Of a DNA stretch of 64,000 nucleotides, positions 53,364 through 61,446 are shown piece by piece; position 1 is the stretch's first letter, and each line of letters opens with the position of its first letter. Origin of the DNA: Gillisia lutea (GTDB lineage Bacteria; Bacteroidota; Bacteroidia; Flavobacteriales; Flavobacteriaceae); NCBI RefSeq assembly GCF_021568705.1, contig NZ_JAKGTH010000010.1:256416-320415 (forward strand), written 5' to 3'. The translations under genes were made by a program, and so were the position numbers. A model generated the notes under the pieces. That model was not told the origin of the DNA, did not search any database, and worked only from the letters and a program-made list of their open reading frames with translations.

Positions 53364-54326
53364 ATGATGAAATTGAATAAGTTGTTTATTATTGGAGTGT
53401 TGACAAGCACTTTTTTTATTTCCTGTAAAAATGATGATGATACTACTGAAGAAGTGGAAGTTCGCGATCCTGCAGAACAAGCAATTGAGGATGACGAGGC
53501 ACTAATAGCTTATATGCAGACTCATTTTTATAACTATGAAGAATTTGAGAATCCACCTGCAAATTTTGACTATACCATAAAGTTTGATACGATCGCCGGG
53601 GCAAATTCTGGGAAAACACCTATTATTGATTCAGATCTATTGATGACAAAAACTGTAAATGTAGAGGACATAGATTACAATGTTTATATTTTAAAGATTA
53701 GAGAAGGAGCAGGAGATCATCCCACCTTTGCAGATTCTACCTTCCAAAATTATAAAGGTGAACTTTTAAATGGAACTACTTTCGACAATACGACAAACCC
53801 AGTTTGGTTTGATCTTCAAGGTTATGTTGGTACTGTTTATAATAACAACGGACAAGCAAGTCTAGCTAAAAAAGGCGGAGTGATTAGCGGATTTTCACAA
53901 GCTATGACTGAATTTGGTGAAGCTTCAGGCTTTACAGTGAATCCTGATAATACTGTGGAATGGAAAAATGATTATGGGGTAGGTGCTACTTTCTTTCCTT
54001 CCGGTTTAGGTTATTATGCTAATGGTACGGGGAGCATTCCTTCTTATAGCCCTTTAGTTTTTACATTTAAACTGTATGGTGTAAAGCAGGCAGATCATGA
54101 CCAGGATGGTATCCCATCTTATATGGAGGATCTCGATGGTGATGAAAATGTGTTTAATGATGATACTGATGAAGATGGTTTGCCGAATAATTCTGATGCA
54201 GATGACGATAATGATGGAACGCCGACTAGAGATGAAATAACTATCAATGAAGATGGAAGTATTGAATTCCAAGATAAAAACAATAATGGAGTACCCGATC
54301 ACTTAGATCCTGATGTGTTTGAGTAA
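53364..54326 (+). CDS. FKBP-like lipoprotein with thrombospondin-type Ca-binding tail
   Basis: Exported lipoprotein, 320 aa; lipobox FISC with Cys21. The central region (about 115-240) reads as an FKBP-type peptidyl-prolyl isomerase: YKGELLNGTTFDNTTNPVWFDLQG, VISGFSQAMTEF and ATFFPSGLGYYANGTGSIPSYSPLVFTFKL. The C-terminal 80 residues have Asp-rich thrombospondin type-3 repeats (DHDQDGIPSYMEDLDGD, DTDEDGLPNNSDADDDNDG), which bind calcium. The protein is probably at the outer membrane or surface. A terminator follows. Two adjacent Met codons are possible starts. Confidence 0.88.
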   Translation: MMKLNKLFIIGVLTSTFFISCKNDDDTTEEVEVRDPAEQAIEDDEALIAYMQTHFYNYEEFENPPANFDYTIKFDTIAGANSGKTPIIDSDLLMTKTVNVEDIDYNVYILKIREGAGDHPTFADSTFQNYKGELLNGTTFDNTTNPVWFDLQGYVGTVYNNNGQASLAKKGGVISGFSQAMTEFGEASGFTVNPDNTVEWKNDYGVGATFFPSGLGYYANGTGSIPSYSPLVFTFKLYGVKQADHDQDGIPSYMEDLDGDENVFNDDTDEDGLPNNSDADDDNDGTPTRDEITINEDGSIEFQDKNNNGVPDHLDPDVFE

Positions 54327-54346
54327 TTTCCAAAAAGTTTTTAAAT

Positions 54347-54378
54347 AAAAAAAGCCACGAGTTATCGTGGCTTTTTTT
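54347..54378 (+). terminator. Terminator after the FKBP gene
   Basis: AAAGCCACGA (54351-54360) pairs with TCGTGGCTTT (54365-54374) around GTTA and continues into seven T. It also serves the convergent barrel gene. Confidence 0.88.
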
Positions 54379-54394
54379 ATTTATGAGAAGAACT

Positions 54395-54991
54395 TTATTT
54401 CAAGTTATAGGATAAACTAAGTATCCATTGTGAGGGTCTAGAATCAATTTTAAAATTATTGTCCGAAGCCATTTCACCAAAAGCATTATTCTCTTTAAAG
54501 GCTCCTTCATATCTCAAATCCAATCCCAGACGTCCAAGATTTAAACCGGCTCCTAATTGGTAACCAAGAGTAATTTCATTGTCTACTTTGGAAACTTTTA
54601 AAGCAGAGTTTTCAAAATCGTTATTTAAAATATATTGAAAGGATGGTCCTGCTTTGATGTTAAGAGGACCAAGAACGTTAAGTCCTACTAATAAGGGAGC
54701 ATCAATTTTGTCTATTTTGTAATCGAAGGTGTTATATTCGGTATTTAGGCGAGTATAAACTAATTCCGGTTGAATAAAAATTCCTACTACTTCAAATTTC
54801 CCAAAAACACCTAGGTGATATCCTGTTTTTTCTTTTCCATTTTCAATGGTGGTAACATCATCTGCTACTTGAGAGTAATTTTCGTAATCTCCGGTGGCTC
54901 CGTAGTTCAAACCTCCTTTTATTCCAAATGAAGATTGAGCCATGGCAGTTCCGCTAATAAAAACAATGGCTATAACAAGTAATTTTTTCAT
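54395..54991 (-). CDS. Outer-membrane beta-barrel protein
   Basis: Small barrel of 198 aa with a signal peptide (MKKLLVIAIVFISGTAMAQ). SSFGIKGGLNYGAT, FGVFGKFEVVGIFIQPELVYTRL-type strands, LLVGLNVLGPLNIKAGPSFQYI and LGLDLRYEGAF follow the same order as the barrel at 27.8 kb, suggesting paralogues. The last residue of the barrel is Leu-Lys after SYN. Function unknown. Confidence 0.82.
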   Translation of the reverse strand: MKKLLVIAIVFISGTAMAQSSFGIKGGLNYGATGDYENYSQVADDVTTIENGKEKTGYHLGVFGKFEVVGIFIQPELVYTRLNTEYNTFDYKIDKIDAPLLVGLNVLGPLNIKAGPSFQYILNNDFENSALKVSKVDNEITLGYQLGAGLNLGRLGLDLRYEGAFKENNAFGEMASDNNFKIDSRPSQWILSLSYNLK

Positions 54992-55061
54992 AAGTTCTGT
55001 TTTAATGTTAGGTGAGTATAACGCAGTAAATGTGCCAATTATTTCTAACTAAAAATATAAA

Positions 55062-55090
55062 AACCCTTCAAATATATAATTTGAAGGGTT
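55062..55090 (-). terminator. Terminator after transketolase
   Basis: AACCCTTCAAAT (55062-55073) and its complement (55079-55090) form a perfect 12-bp stem, followed on the minus strand by T-rich sequence. It ends the two-gene transketolase unit. Confidence 0.8.
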
Positions 55091-55111
55091 AATTTATTGA
55101 GTGAATGAAGC

Positions 55112-56065
55112 TTATTTTCTTTTTATAACTTTTTCAGAAGCAGCAAAAATAGCTTCTGCATTTAAACCATATTTTTCCATCAACTGCTCGGGAGTACCAC
55201 TTTCTCCAAAGGTGTCATTGGTACCAATAAATTCTTGAGGTGCTGGATTGTTCAAGCTAAGGGTGCGGGCAACACTTTCACCTAAACCGCCAATTATATT
55301 ATGTTCTTCAGCAGTTACTACACATCCGGTTTTTTTAACCGATGCTAAAATAGCAGCCTCATCTAAAGGTTTTATACTGTGTATGTTAATTACTTCAGCG
55401 CTAATTCCTTTTTCTTCTAATTTTTCAGCAGCTATTAAAGCTTCCCAAACTAAATGCCCGGTAGCAATAATTGTTACATCGTTTCCTTCATTTAAAAGAA
55501 CTGCTTTTCCTATTTCAAATTTTTGATCTTCAGGAGTAAAGTTTGCTACTTTTGGTCTCCCAAATCGTAGGTAAATAGGACCTTCATACTCGGCAATTGC
55601 AATAGTGGCTGCTTTGGTCTGATTATAGTCACAAGTATTAATCACCGTCATTCCTGGTAACATTTTCATCAATCCGAGGTCTTCCAGTATTTGGTGCGTG
55701 GCCCCATCTTCTCCCAAAGTCAGACCTGCGTGAGAAGCACATATTTTAACATTTTTCCCTGCATAGGCAACACTTTGGCGAATTTGATCGTAAACCCTTC
55801 CGGTAGAGAAGTTGGCAAAAGTTCCTGTAAAAGGAATTTTTCCTCCAATGGTCATCCCAGAAGCAATTCCTATCATATTAGCTTCGGCAATTCCTATCTG
55901 GAAAAATCTTTCAGGGTGATTGTTCTTGAAATCATCCATTTTTAACGAACCTGTAAGGTCGGCACAAAGCGCCACAACATTTTCGTTAGCTTTCCCTAAC
56001 TCTGCCAATCCTGCTCCAAAGCCCGATCTTGTATCTTTATTTCCTGTATTTGTATATTTTTTCAT
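55112..56065 (-). CDS. Transketolase, C-terminal subunit
   Basis: Second half of a split transketolase (317 aa): pyrimidine-binding and C-terminal domains. FFQIGIAEANMIGIASGM contains the catalytic Glu that activates thiamine diphosphate; HAGLTLGEDGATHQ and IYLRFGRP follow, and the C-terminal domain has INIHSIKPLDEAAI. It pairs with the N-terminal subunit encoded upstream. Such split enzymes are usual in Bacteroidota. The two genes are separated by 77 bases with a long hairpin. Confidence 0.93.
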   Translation of the reverse strand: MKKYTNTGNKDTRSGFGAGLAELGKANENVVALCADLTGSLKMDDFKNNHPERFFQIGIAEANMIGIASGMTIGGKIPFTGTFANFSTGRVYDQIRQSVAYAGKNVKICASHAGLTLGEDGATHQILEDLGLMKMLPGMTVINTCDYNQTKAATIAIAEYEGPIYLRFGRPKVANFTPEDQKFEIGKAVLLNEGNDVTIIATGHLVWEALIAAEKLEEKGISAEVINIHSIKPLDEAAILASVKKTGCVVTAEEHNIIGGLGESVARTLSLNNPAPQEFIGTNDTFGESGTPEQLMEKYGLNAEAIFAASEKVIKRK

Positions 56066-56084
56066 CTTAAACTTTCTGGTTTTA

Positions 56085-56140
56085 AAATTTCAAAATCAAA
56101 GCATAGCTATAAAATTATCCATGCTTTGATTTTGAAATTT
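56085..56140 (-). other. Perfect 20-bp hairpin between the transketolase genes
   Basis: Left arm 56085-56104 and right arm 56121-56140 are exact inverse complements over 20 bases, with a 16-base loop. On the minus-strand transcript it begins two bases after the tkt N-subunit stop and is followed by TTTT. It may be an intra-operon attenuator or an mRNA-stability element that sets subunit ratio. Confidence 0.7.
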
Positions 56141-56142
56141 AT

Positions 56143-56988
56143 TTAATAGTCTCCTAAGGTTTCTGGGTTTTGCCCAAGTGCATTTTCTAACTGCTCATCA
56201 TTAGGAGCAACACCGTGCCACTTGTGTGAATGCATCATGAAATCTACCCCATTCCCCATCATAGTTGTCATTAAGATACATACAGGTTTTCCTTTTCCTG
56301 TTAGACTCTTCGCTTTATTTAAACCTTCTATGACCTTGGTAATATTGTTACCTTCTTTAACTTCTAATACAGTCCATCCAAAAGCTTCAAACTTTGCTTT
56401 AATGCTACCCATAGGTAAAACATCATCTGTAGAACCATCAATTTGCTGTCCGTTAAGGTCTACTGTAGAAATTAGATTGTCAACTTTTTTAGCTGAAGCA
56501 TACATAATAGCTTCCCAGTTCTGACCTTCCTGTAGTTCTCCATCTCCATGAAGTGTGTATACTAAATGAGAATCGTTATTCAATTTTTTAGCTTGGGCTG
56601 CACCAATAGCAACCGACATTCCTTGACCTAAAGATCCTGAAGCAGTTCTCACTCCTGGTAAACCTTCATGAGTAGTTGGGTGTCCTTGCAGGCGAGAATC
56701 TATTAGTCGGAAGGTATTTAATTCCTCTACCGGAAAATATCCACTTCTGGCCAGTACGCTGTAAAAAACAGGTGAAATATGACCGTTAGATAAGAAGAAG
56801 AGATCTTCTCCTATTCCATCCATGTTGAAATCGCTATTATGCTCCATCACTTCCTGATACAGCGCTGTAAAAAATTCGGCGCAACCAAGGGAACCTCCAG
56901 GATGACCTGAATTTACCTTATGTACCTGCCTTAAAATGTCCCTGCGTACTTGGGATACAAAATCTTCTAGTTGTTGTGTGTTTGGCAT
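56143..56988 (-). CDS. Transketolase, N-terminal subunit
   Basis: First half of a split transketolase (281 aa), carrying the diphosphate-binding part for thiamine diphosphate: HKVNSGHPGGSLGCAEFF at the N-terminus, LPGVRTASGSLGQGMS, and the metal motif HGDGELQEGQNWEA...DLNGQQIDG. It transfers two-carbon units in the pentose-phosphate pathway together with the subunit encoded next. A consensus promoter lies upstream at 57014-57044. Confidence 0.94.
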   Translation of the reverse strand: MPNTQQLEDFVSQVRRDILRQVHKVNSGHPGGSLGCAEFFTALYQEVMEHNSDFNMDGIGEDLFFLSNGHISPVFYSVLARSGYFPVEELNTFRLIDSRLQGHPTTHEGLPGVRTASGSLGQGMSVAIGAAQAKKLNNDSHLVYTLHGDGELQEGQNWEAIMYASAKKVDNLISTVDLNGQQIDGSTDDVLPMGSIKAKFEAFGWTVLEVKEGNNITKVIEGLNKAKSLTGKGKPVCILMTTMMGNGVDFMMHSHKWHGVAPNDEQLENALGQNPETLGDY

Positions 56989-57013
56989 TGTTGTGTTGTT
57001 AATTTAATTATGG

Positions 57014-57044
57014 CAAAAATAACCTTTAATATATTGAACTCAAA
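57014..57044 (-). promoter_or_regulatory. Transketolase promoter
   Basis: Minus strand: TTTG (57044-57041), exactly 19 bases, TATTTTTG (57021-57014). Full consensus. Confidence 0.75.
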
Positions 57045-57130
57045 GCCCGAATTTACCAGTTATCAACGATTTGAACTAATTAACTAACAATTTTTAAATT
57101 TTGCTTCCTGTGAATTGAAATTTACTTGAG

Positions 57131-57138
57131 TATCTTTG
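57131..57138 (+). promoter_or_regulatory. -7 element upstream of tgt
   Basis: TATCTTTG, 19 bases before the tgt ATG at 57158. No good TTG is present at the proper -33 distance. Confidence 0.45.
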
Positions 57139-57157
57139 CACTGATTTAAACGAAACT

Positions 57158-58288
57158 ATGAAATTTGATCTTTTAACTACAGACCCCGGTAGTCAGGCAA
57201 GAGCAGGGAAAATTACCACAGATCACGGTGTTATTGAAACTCCTATCTTCATGCCGGTGGGTACAGTAGGCTCGGTAAAAGGGGTGCACCAGCGTGAATT
57301 GAAAGAAGAAATTAATCCAGATATTATATTAGGGAATACCTATCACCTTTATTTAAGACCACAAACGGAGATCTTAAGGAAAGCTGGAGGACTGCATAAG
57401 TTTATTAACTGGGATAGAAATATCCTTACCGATAGTGGTGGGTATCAGGTGTATTCGCTTTCAAGCAGAAGAAAGATCAAGGAAGAAGGGGTGAAATTTA
57501 AGTCTCATATAGATGGTTCTTATCACACTTTTACTCCCGAGAGAGTGATGGAAATACAGAGAACCATTGGAGCCGATATTATTATGGCTTTCGATGAGTG
57601 TACTCCTTATCCATGCGACTATAAATATGCAAAACGTTCTATGCATATGACGCATAGATGGTTGGATAGATGTATAAACCATTTAGAAAAGACTCCTTAT
57701 TTATACGATTATACTCAGGCTTTTTTTCCTATAGTGCAAGGGAGCACTTATAAAGATTTACGTCAGCAATCTGCTGAATATATCGCATCGGTTGGGGCTG
57801 AAGGAAATGCTATTGGAGGTCTTTCGGTTGGAGAACCTGCCGAAGAAATGTATGCGATGACTGAAGTGGTTACAGCAATTCTTCCAAAGGAAAAACCTCG
57901 TTATCTAATGGGTGTAGGAACACCTATTAATATTTTAGAGAATATAGCGCTGGGTATAGATATGTTCGACTGTGTAATGCCAACGCGAAATGCCAGAAAT
58001 GGAATGTTGTTTACAGCCCATGGTACTATCAATATAAAGAATAAGAAGTGGCAGGAAGATTTTTCTCCTATAGACGATATGGCCATTACATGGGTGGATA
58101 CCGAATATAGTAAGGCTTATTTAAGACACTTATTCACAGTAAATGAAATGCTAGGAAAACAAATTGCGACCATACATAACCTCGGATTTTACCTATGGTT
58201 GGTTCGTGAAGCCAGAAAACATATCTTAGCCGGTGATTTTGCCACATGGAAAAATATGATGGTGAAGCAAATGGATAAGCGCTTGTAA
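57158..58288 (+). CDS. tgt: tRNA-guanine transglycosylase
   Basis: Exchanges the wobble guanine of GUN tRNAs for a queuosine precursor (376 aa, full length). DSGGYQVYSL and FDECTPYPC carry the two catalytic aspartates, IGGLSVGEPAEEM is the base-binding loop, and CVMPTRNARNGMLFT is the tRNA-binding region. Unlike E. coli and Zymomonas enzymes, the zinc site is altered: where CxCxxC is expected the sequence reads DDMAITWVD (306-314), while the fourth ligand, His340 in TIHNLGFY, is kept. The LptF/G permease gene begins two bases after its stop. Confidence 0.95.
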   Translation: MKFDLLTTDPGSQARAGKITTDHGVIETPIFMPVGTVGSVKGVHQRELKEEINPDIILGNTYHLYLRPQTEILRKAGGLHKFINWDRNILTDSGGYQVYSLSSRRKIKEEGVKFKSHIDGSYHTFTPERVMEIQRTIGADIIMAFDECTPYPCDYKYAKRSMHMTHRWLDRCINHLEKTPYLYDYTQAFFPIVQGSTYKDLRQQSAEYIASVGAEGNAIGGLSVGEPAEEMYAMTEVVTAILPKEKPRYLMGVGTPINILENIALGIDMFDCVMPTRNARNGMLFTAHGTINIKNKKWQEDFSPIDDMAITWVDTEYSKAYLRHLFTVNEMLGKQIATIHNLGFYLWLVREARKHILAGDFATWKNMMVKQMDKRL

Positions 58289-58289
58289 A

Positions 58290-59366
58290 TTGAAGATTCT
58301 CGACTGGTACATATTAAAACGGTATTTAGGAACTTTCATCCTGATGCTTTTGCTATTTATTCCTATTGGAATCACTGTAAATCTTGCTGAAAAAATTGGT
58401 AAGATTTTAGAGAATGAGGTTCCTTTTGTTGAGGTAGCTGCGTATTATTTAGATTTTACCATCTATTTTGCGAATCTTTTATTCCCGTTATTTTTATTTC
58501 TTTCGGTGATCTGGTTCACCTCAAAACTTGCTAATAATACGGAGATCATCGCTTTTTTAAGTAGTGGGGTTTCTTATTGGCGATTTTTAAGACCTTATTT
58601 AATAGGGGCTACCATTGTTTGTATTGGAGCCTTAGTTCTAAGCATGTATTTGGCACCCAAAGCCAGCAAAGGTTTTAATGAATTTAAATATGAATATCTA
58701 AAGAAGGGTAAAGAGGTTCAGGAAACAAATGATGTGTACCGTCAAATAAATGAGTCGGAATATATTTATGCCAGTAACTTTCAACCTTTAACAAAGGCAG
58801 CAAGAAATTTCACATTAGAGCACTTTGAAGGAAATAAGCTAAAATTTAAAATAAGCGCTTCCCGCTTGCAATATGATGATAGTTTGGGTACATATAAACT
58901 TACCAATTATGATAAAAGGATCGTAGGGGAAGAAGGAGATGTTATCCTGCATGAAAGTACTTTAGATACAGTTTTGCCATTTGAATTCGATCAACTTACT
59001 CCTGTGAATTATATCGCAGAGACTTTGAATTATAATGAGTTGAATGATTTTATAGCACAGGAGAAAAAAAGAGGTTCAGCTAATATGAACAGATACATGG
59101 TGGTAGCTTATAAAAGGTGGAGCTTACCGGTTTCAGCCTTTATATTAACCATTATTGCTGTGGCAGTTTCGTCGGTTAAGCGACGTGGAGGAATGGGGGT
59201 AAATCTCGCTTTAGGCATTTCGCTAGCGTTTATATTTATTTTCTTTGATAAAGTTTTTGGTACCATTGCCGAGCAATCTACATTTTCACCTTTGCTTGCA
59301 GTATGGTTTCCTAACATCACATTTGGAGTTCTGGCCATTTATCTTCTCATAAATGCAAAACGATAA
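58290..59366 (+). CDS. LptF/LptG-family permease
   Basis: Inner-membrane permease (358 aa, TTG start) of the YjgP/YjgQ family that extracts lipopolysaccharide with the ATPase LptB. Three helices near the N-terminus (ILDWYILKRYLGTFILMLLLFIPIG...), a periplasmic jellyroll (about 130-255), and three helices near the C-terminus (KRWSLPVSAFILTIIAVAVS...). Bacteroidota have two such genes, and sequence alone does not tell LptF from LptG. It overlaps the following EamA gene by 14 bases and begins two bases after tgt, so tgt-lptF/G-eamA is one unit. Confidence 0.9.
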   Translation: MKILDWYILKRYLGTFILMLLLFIPIGITVNLAEKIGKILENEVPFVEVAAYYLDFTIYFANLLFPLFLFLSVIWFTSKLANNTEIIAFLSSGVSYWRFLRPYLIGATIVCIGALVLSMYLAPKASKGFNEFKYEYLKKGKEVQETNDVYRQINESEYIYASNFQPLTKAARNFTLEHFEGNKLKFKISASRLQYDDSLGTYKLTNYDKRIVGEEGDVILHESTLDTVLPFEFDQLTPVNYIAETLNYNELNDFIAQEKKRGSANMNRYMVVAYKRWSLPVSAFILTIIAVAVSSVKRRGGMGVNLALGISLAFIFIFFDKVFGTIAEQSTFSPLLAVWFPNITFGVLAIYLLINAKR

Positions 59367-60264
59367 ACTTAAGAGCTATCTCCATTTTCATGTTATAGTT
59401 TTTATTTGGGGTTTTACCGCGGTGTTGGGGGCTCTTATTTCCCTAAATGCCGTGCCACTTGTTTGGTACAGAATGCTTCTTGCAAGTGTCTTTATTCTAC
59501 TATGGATAAGATTCAAAAAGAAAAGTTTAAAAGTAGCTCCTAAAAAACTGCTTATTTTAATTGTCGCAGGTCTTGTAATAGCGGCTCATTGGTTAACATT
59601 TTTTGGAGCGATCAAAGTTTCTAATGTGTCTATCACTTTGGCTATGTTATCTACGGGAGCATTTTTCACATCAATTCTTGAACCTATTTTTTATAAACGG
59701 AAATTCGTTGGCTACGAGGTGCTTTTTGGTCTGGTAGTCATCGCAGGTCTCTACATTATCTTTAACGTTGAAACCGATTATTTCTGGGGAATCTTATTAG
59801 GCTTACTTTCAGCATTTTTGTCGGCGGTATTTACTATGATTAATGGGAAATTGGTACATCATGCCGCTCCTTCGGTGATTTCTTTTTATGAATTGTTAAC
59901 CGGAGCTTTAGGAATAAGTGTCTATTTACTAATTGTTACTTTTTTGGGAGATGGTAGCAAAGGTTTTAATGCTGCATTCTTTTCAATCTCATTATCAGAC
60001 TGGGGGTACCTATTTATTCTTGCTTCGGTATGTACTGCTTACGCTTTTATAGCCTCGGTAGCAGTGATGAAGCATTTAAGCCCTTATACCGTAATGCTAA
60101 CTATTAATTTGGAACCTGTTTATGGAATTCTTCTGGCGTTTCTTGTTTTTGGAAGCGATGAAAAAATGTCTCCACAATTCTACTACGGGGCAGCCATAAT
60201 CCTTGCTACTGTTATCCTTAACGGCTACTTGAAAACAAAACGTAAAATTAATAAGATATCTTAG
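59353..60264 (+). CDS. EamA-family (DMT) transporter
   Basis: Ten-helix transporter (303 aa) of the drug/metabolite superfamily with two EamA repeats (about 8-140 and 150-290). GFTAVLGALISLNAVPLVWYRMLLAS is the typical first-repeat segment and HLSPYTVMLTINLEPVYGILLAFLVFGSDEKMSP the second. The substrate is unknown. It overlaps the permease gene and probably shares its transcript. Confidence 0.9.
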   Translation: MQNDKLKSYLHFHVIVFIWGFTAVLGALISLNAVPLVWYRMLLASVFILLWIRFKKKSLKVAPKKLLILIVAGLVIAAHWLTFFGAIKVSNVSITLAMLSTGAFFTSILEPIFYKRKFVGYEVLFGLVVIAGLYIIFNVETDYFWGILLGLLSAFLSAVFTMINGKLVHHAAPSVISFYELLTGALGISVYLLIVTFLGDGSKGFNAAFFSISLSDWGYLFILASVCTAYAFIASVAVMKHLSPYTVMLTINLEPVYGILLAFLVFGSDEKMSPQFYYGAAIILATVILNGYLKTKRKINKIS

Positions 60265-60287
60265 GAAATCTTCCTTTCAAAGTTTGT

Positions 60288-60295
60288 TATATTTG
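60288..60295 (+). promoter_or_regulatory. -7 element upstream of accA
   Basis: TATATTTG, exact match, 30 bases before ATG 60326. No clear TTG is seen at -33. Confidence 0.5.
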
Positions 60296-60325
60296 TAGGC
60301 TAATAAAAAAACACCATAACTTCAT

Positions 60326-61279
60326 ATGGAATATTTGGATTTTGAATTACCCATTAAAGAGTTAGAAGAGCAGTACCAAAAAGCTTGTAACATAGGGTCG
60401 GAAAGCAATGTTGATGTTACAGCAACCTGCAAGCAGATCGAGAAAAAGTTGATAGAAACCAAAAAGGATATCTACAAAAATCTTACAGCTTGGCAACGTG
60501 TTCAACTTTCAAGGCACCCTAATAGACCTTATACATTAGATTATTTTAATGCATTATGTGGTGATACATTTTTGGAACTTCATGGAGACCGAAATGTAAA
60601 GGATGATAAAGCAATGATTGGTGGGTTGGGAAAAATTGGAGATCAAAGCTTTATGCTTATTGGTCAACAAAAAGGATACAACACTAAAACAAGACAATAC
60701 AGAAATTTTGGGATGGCAAATCCTGAAGGATACAGAAAAGCTCTTCGCCTTATGAAATCGGCAGAGAAGTTTGGAGTGCCTGTGGTTTGTTTTGTGGATA
60801 CACCGGGTGCATACCCAGGACTGGAAGCTGAAGAGCGAGGTCAGGGAGAGGCAATTGCTCGTAATATTATGGAAATGACACGCCTTAAAGTGCCAATTAT
60901 AGTTGTAATAATTGGAGAAGGAGCGAGTGGTGGAGCCTTAGGAATTGGAGTAGGAGATAAAGTAATGATGTTAGAGAATACCTGGTATTCTGTGATCTCT
61001 CCGGAATCCTGTTCTTCAATTTTATGGAGAAGCTGGGAATACAAGGAAATTGCTGCCGATGCTTTAAAGCTAACAGCTAAGGATATGAAGAAGCAGAAAT
61101 TAATAGATGAGATAATAAAAGAGCCGTTAGGCGGAGCACACAGTAATAGGAAGGAAACTTTTAGTACTGTAAAAGATGCCATATTATCGTCATACGATGA
61201 GTTTAAAAACTTATCACCATCTGATTTGGTGAATAAACGTATGGATAAATATTCCGCAATGGGAGTATTTAAAGCTTAA
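60326..61279 (+). CDS. accA: Acetyl-CoA carboxylase carboxyltransferase, alpha subunit
   Basis: Alpha subunit (317 aa) of the carboxyltransferase that makes malonyl-CoA in fatty-acid synthesis. The N-terminal [11 protein letters not shown] helix is typical; [62 protein letters not shown] and [19 protein letters not shown] make up the CoA-carboxylate site. Length and motifs are normal. A terminator follows, so it is likely monocistronic. Confidence 0.97.
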   Translation: MEYLDFELPIKELEEQYQKACNIGSESNVDVTATCKQIEKKLIETKKDIYKNLTAWQRVQLSRHPNRPYTLDYFNALCGDTFLELHGDRNVKDDKAMIGGLGKIGDQSFMLIGQQKGYNTKTRQYRNFGMANPEGYRKALRLMKSAEKFGVPVVCFVDTPGAYPGLEAEERGQGEAIARNIMEMTRLKVPIIVVIIGEGASGGALGIGVGDKVMMLENTWYSVISPESCSSILWRSWEYKEIAADALKLTAKDMKKQKLIDEIIKEPLGGAHSNRKETFSTVKDAILSSYDEFKNLSPSDLVNKRMDKYSAMGVFKA

Positions 61280-61299
61280 ACGTACTATTTACACTTCTC

Positions 61300-61333
61300 A
61301 AAAAAATCCGAGGCTATAACTTCGGATTTTTTT
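61300..61333 (+). terminator. Terminator after accA
   Basis: AAAAAATCCGA pairs with TCGGATTTTTT around a GGCTATAACT loop and continues in a T-run. Confidence 0.82.
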
Positions 61334-61446
61334 GGCGCTATTAACAATTATTTTTAGTTATCAACAGGCAAATTGTTGATTACCGGTTAATTAACTTAAC
61401 TGTATTTTATTAAGATTGTCTTAACAATTTTTTTACTTTCGTATTT

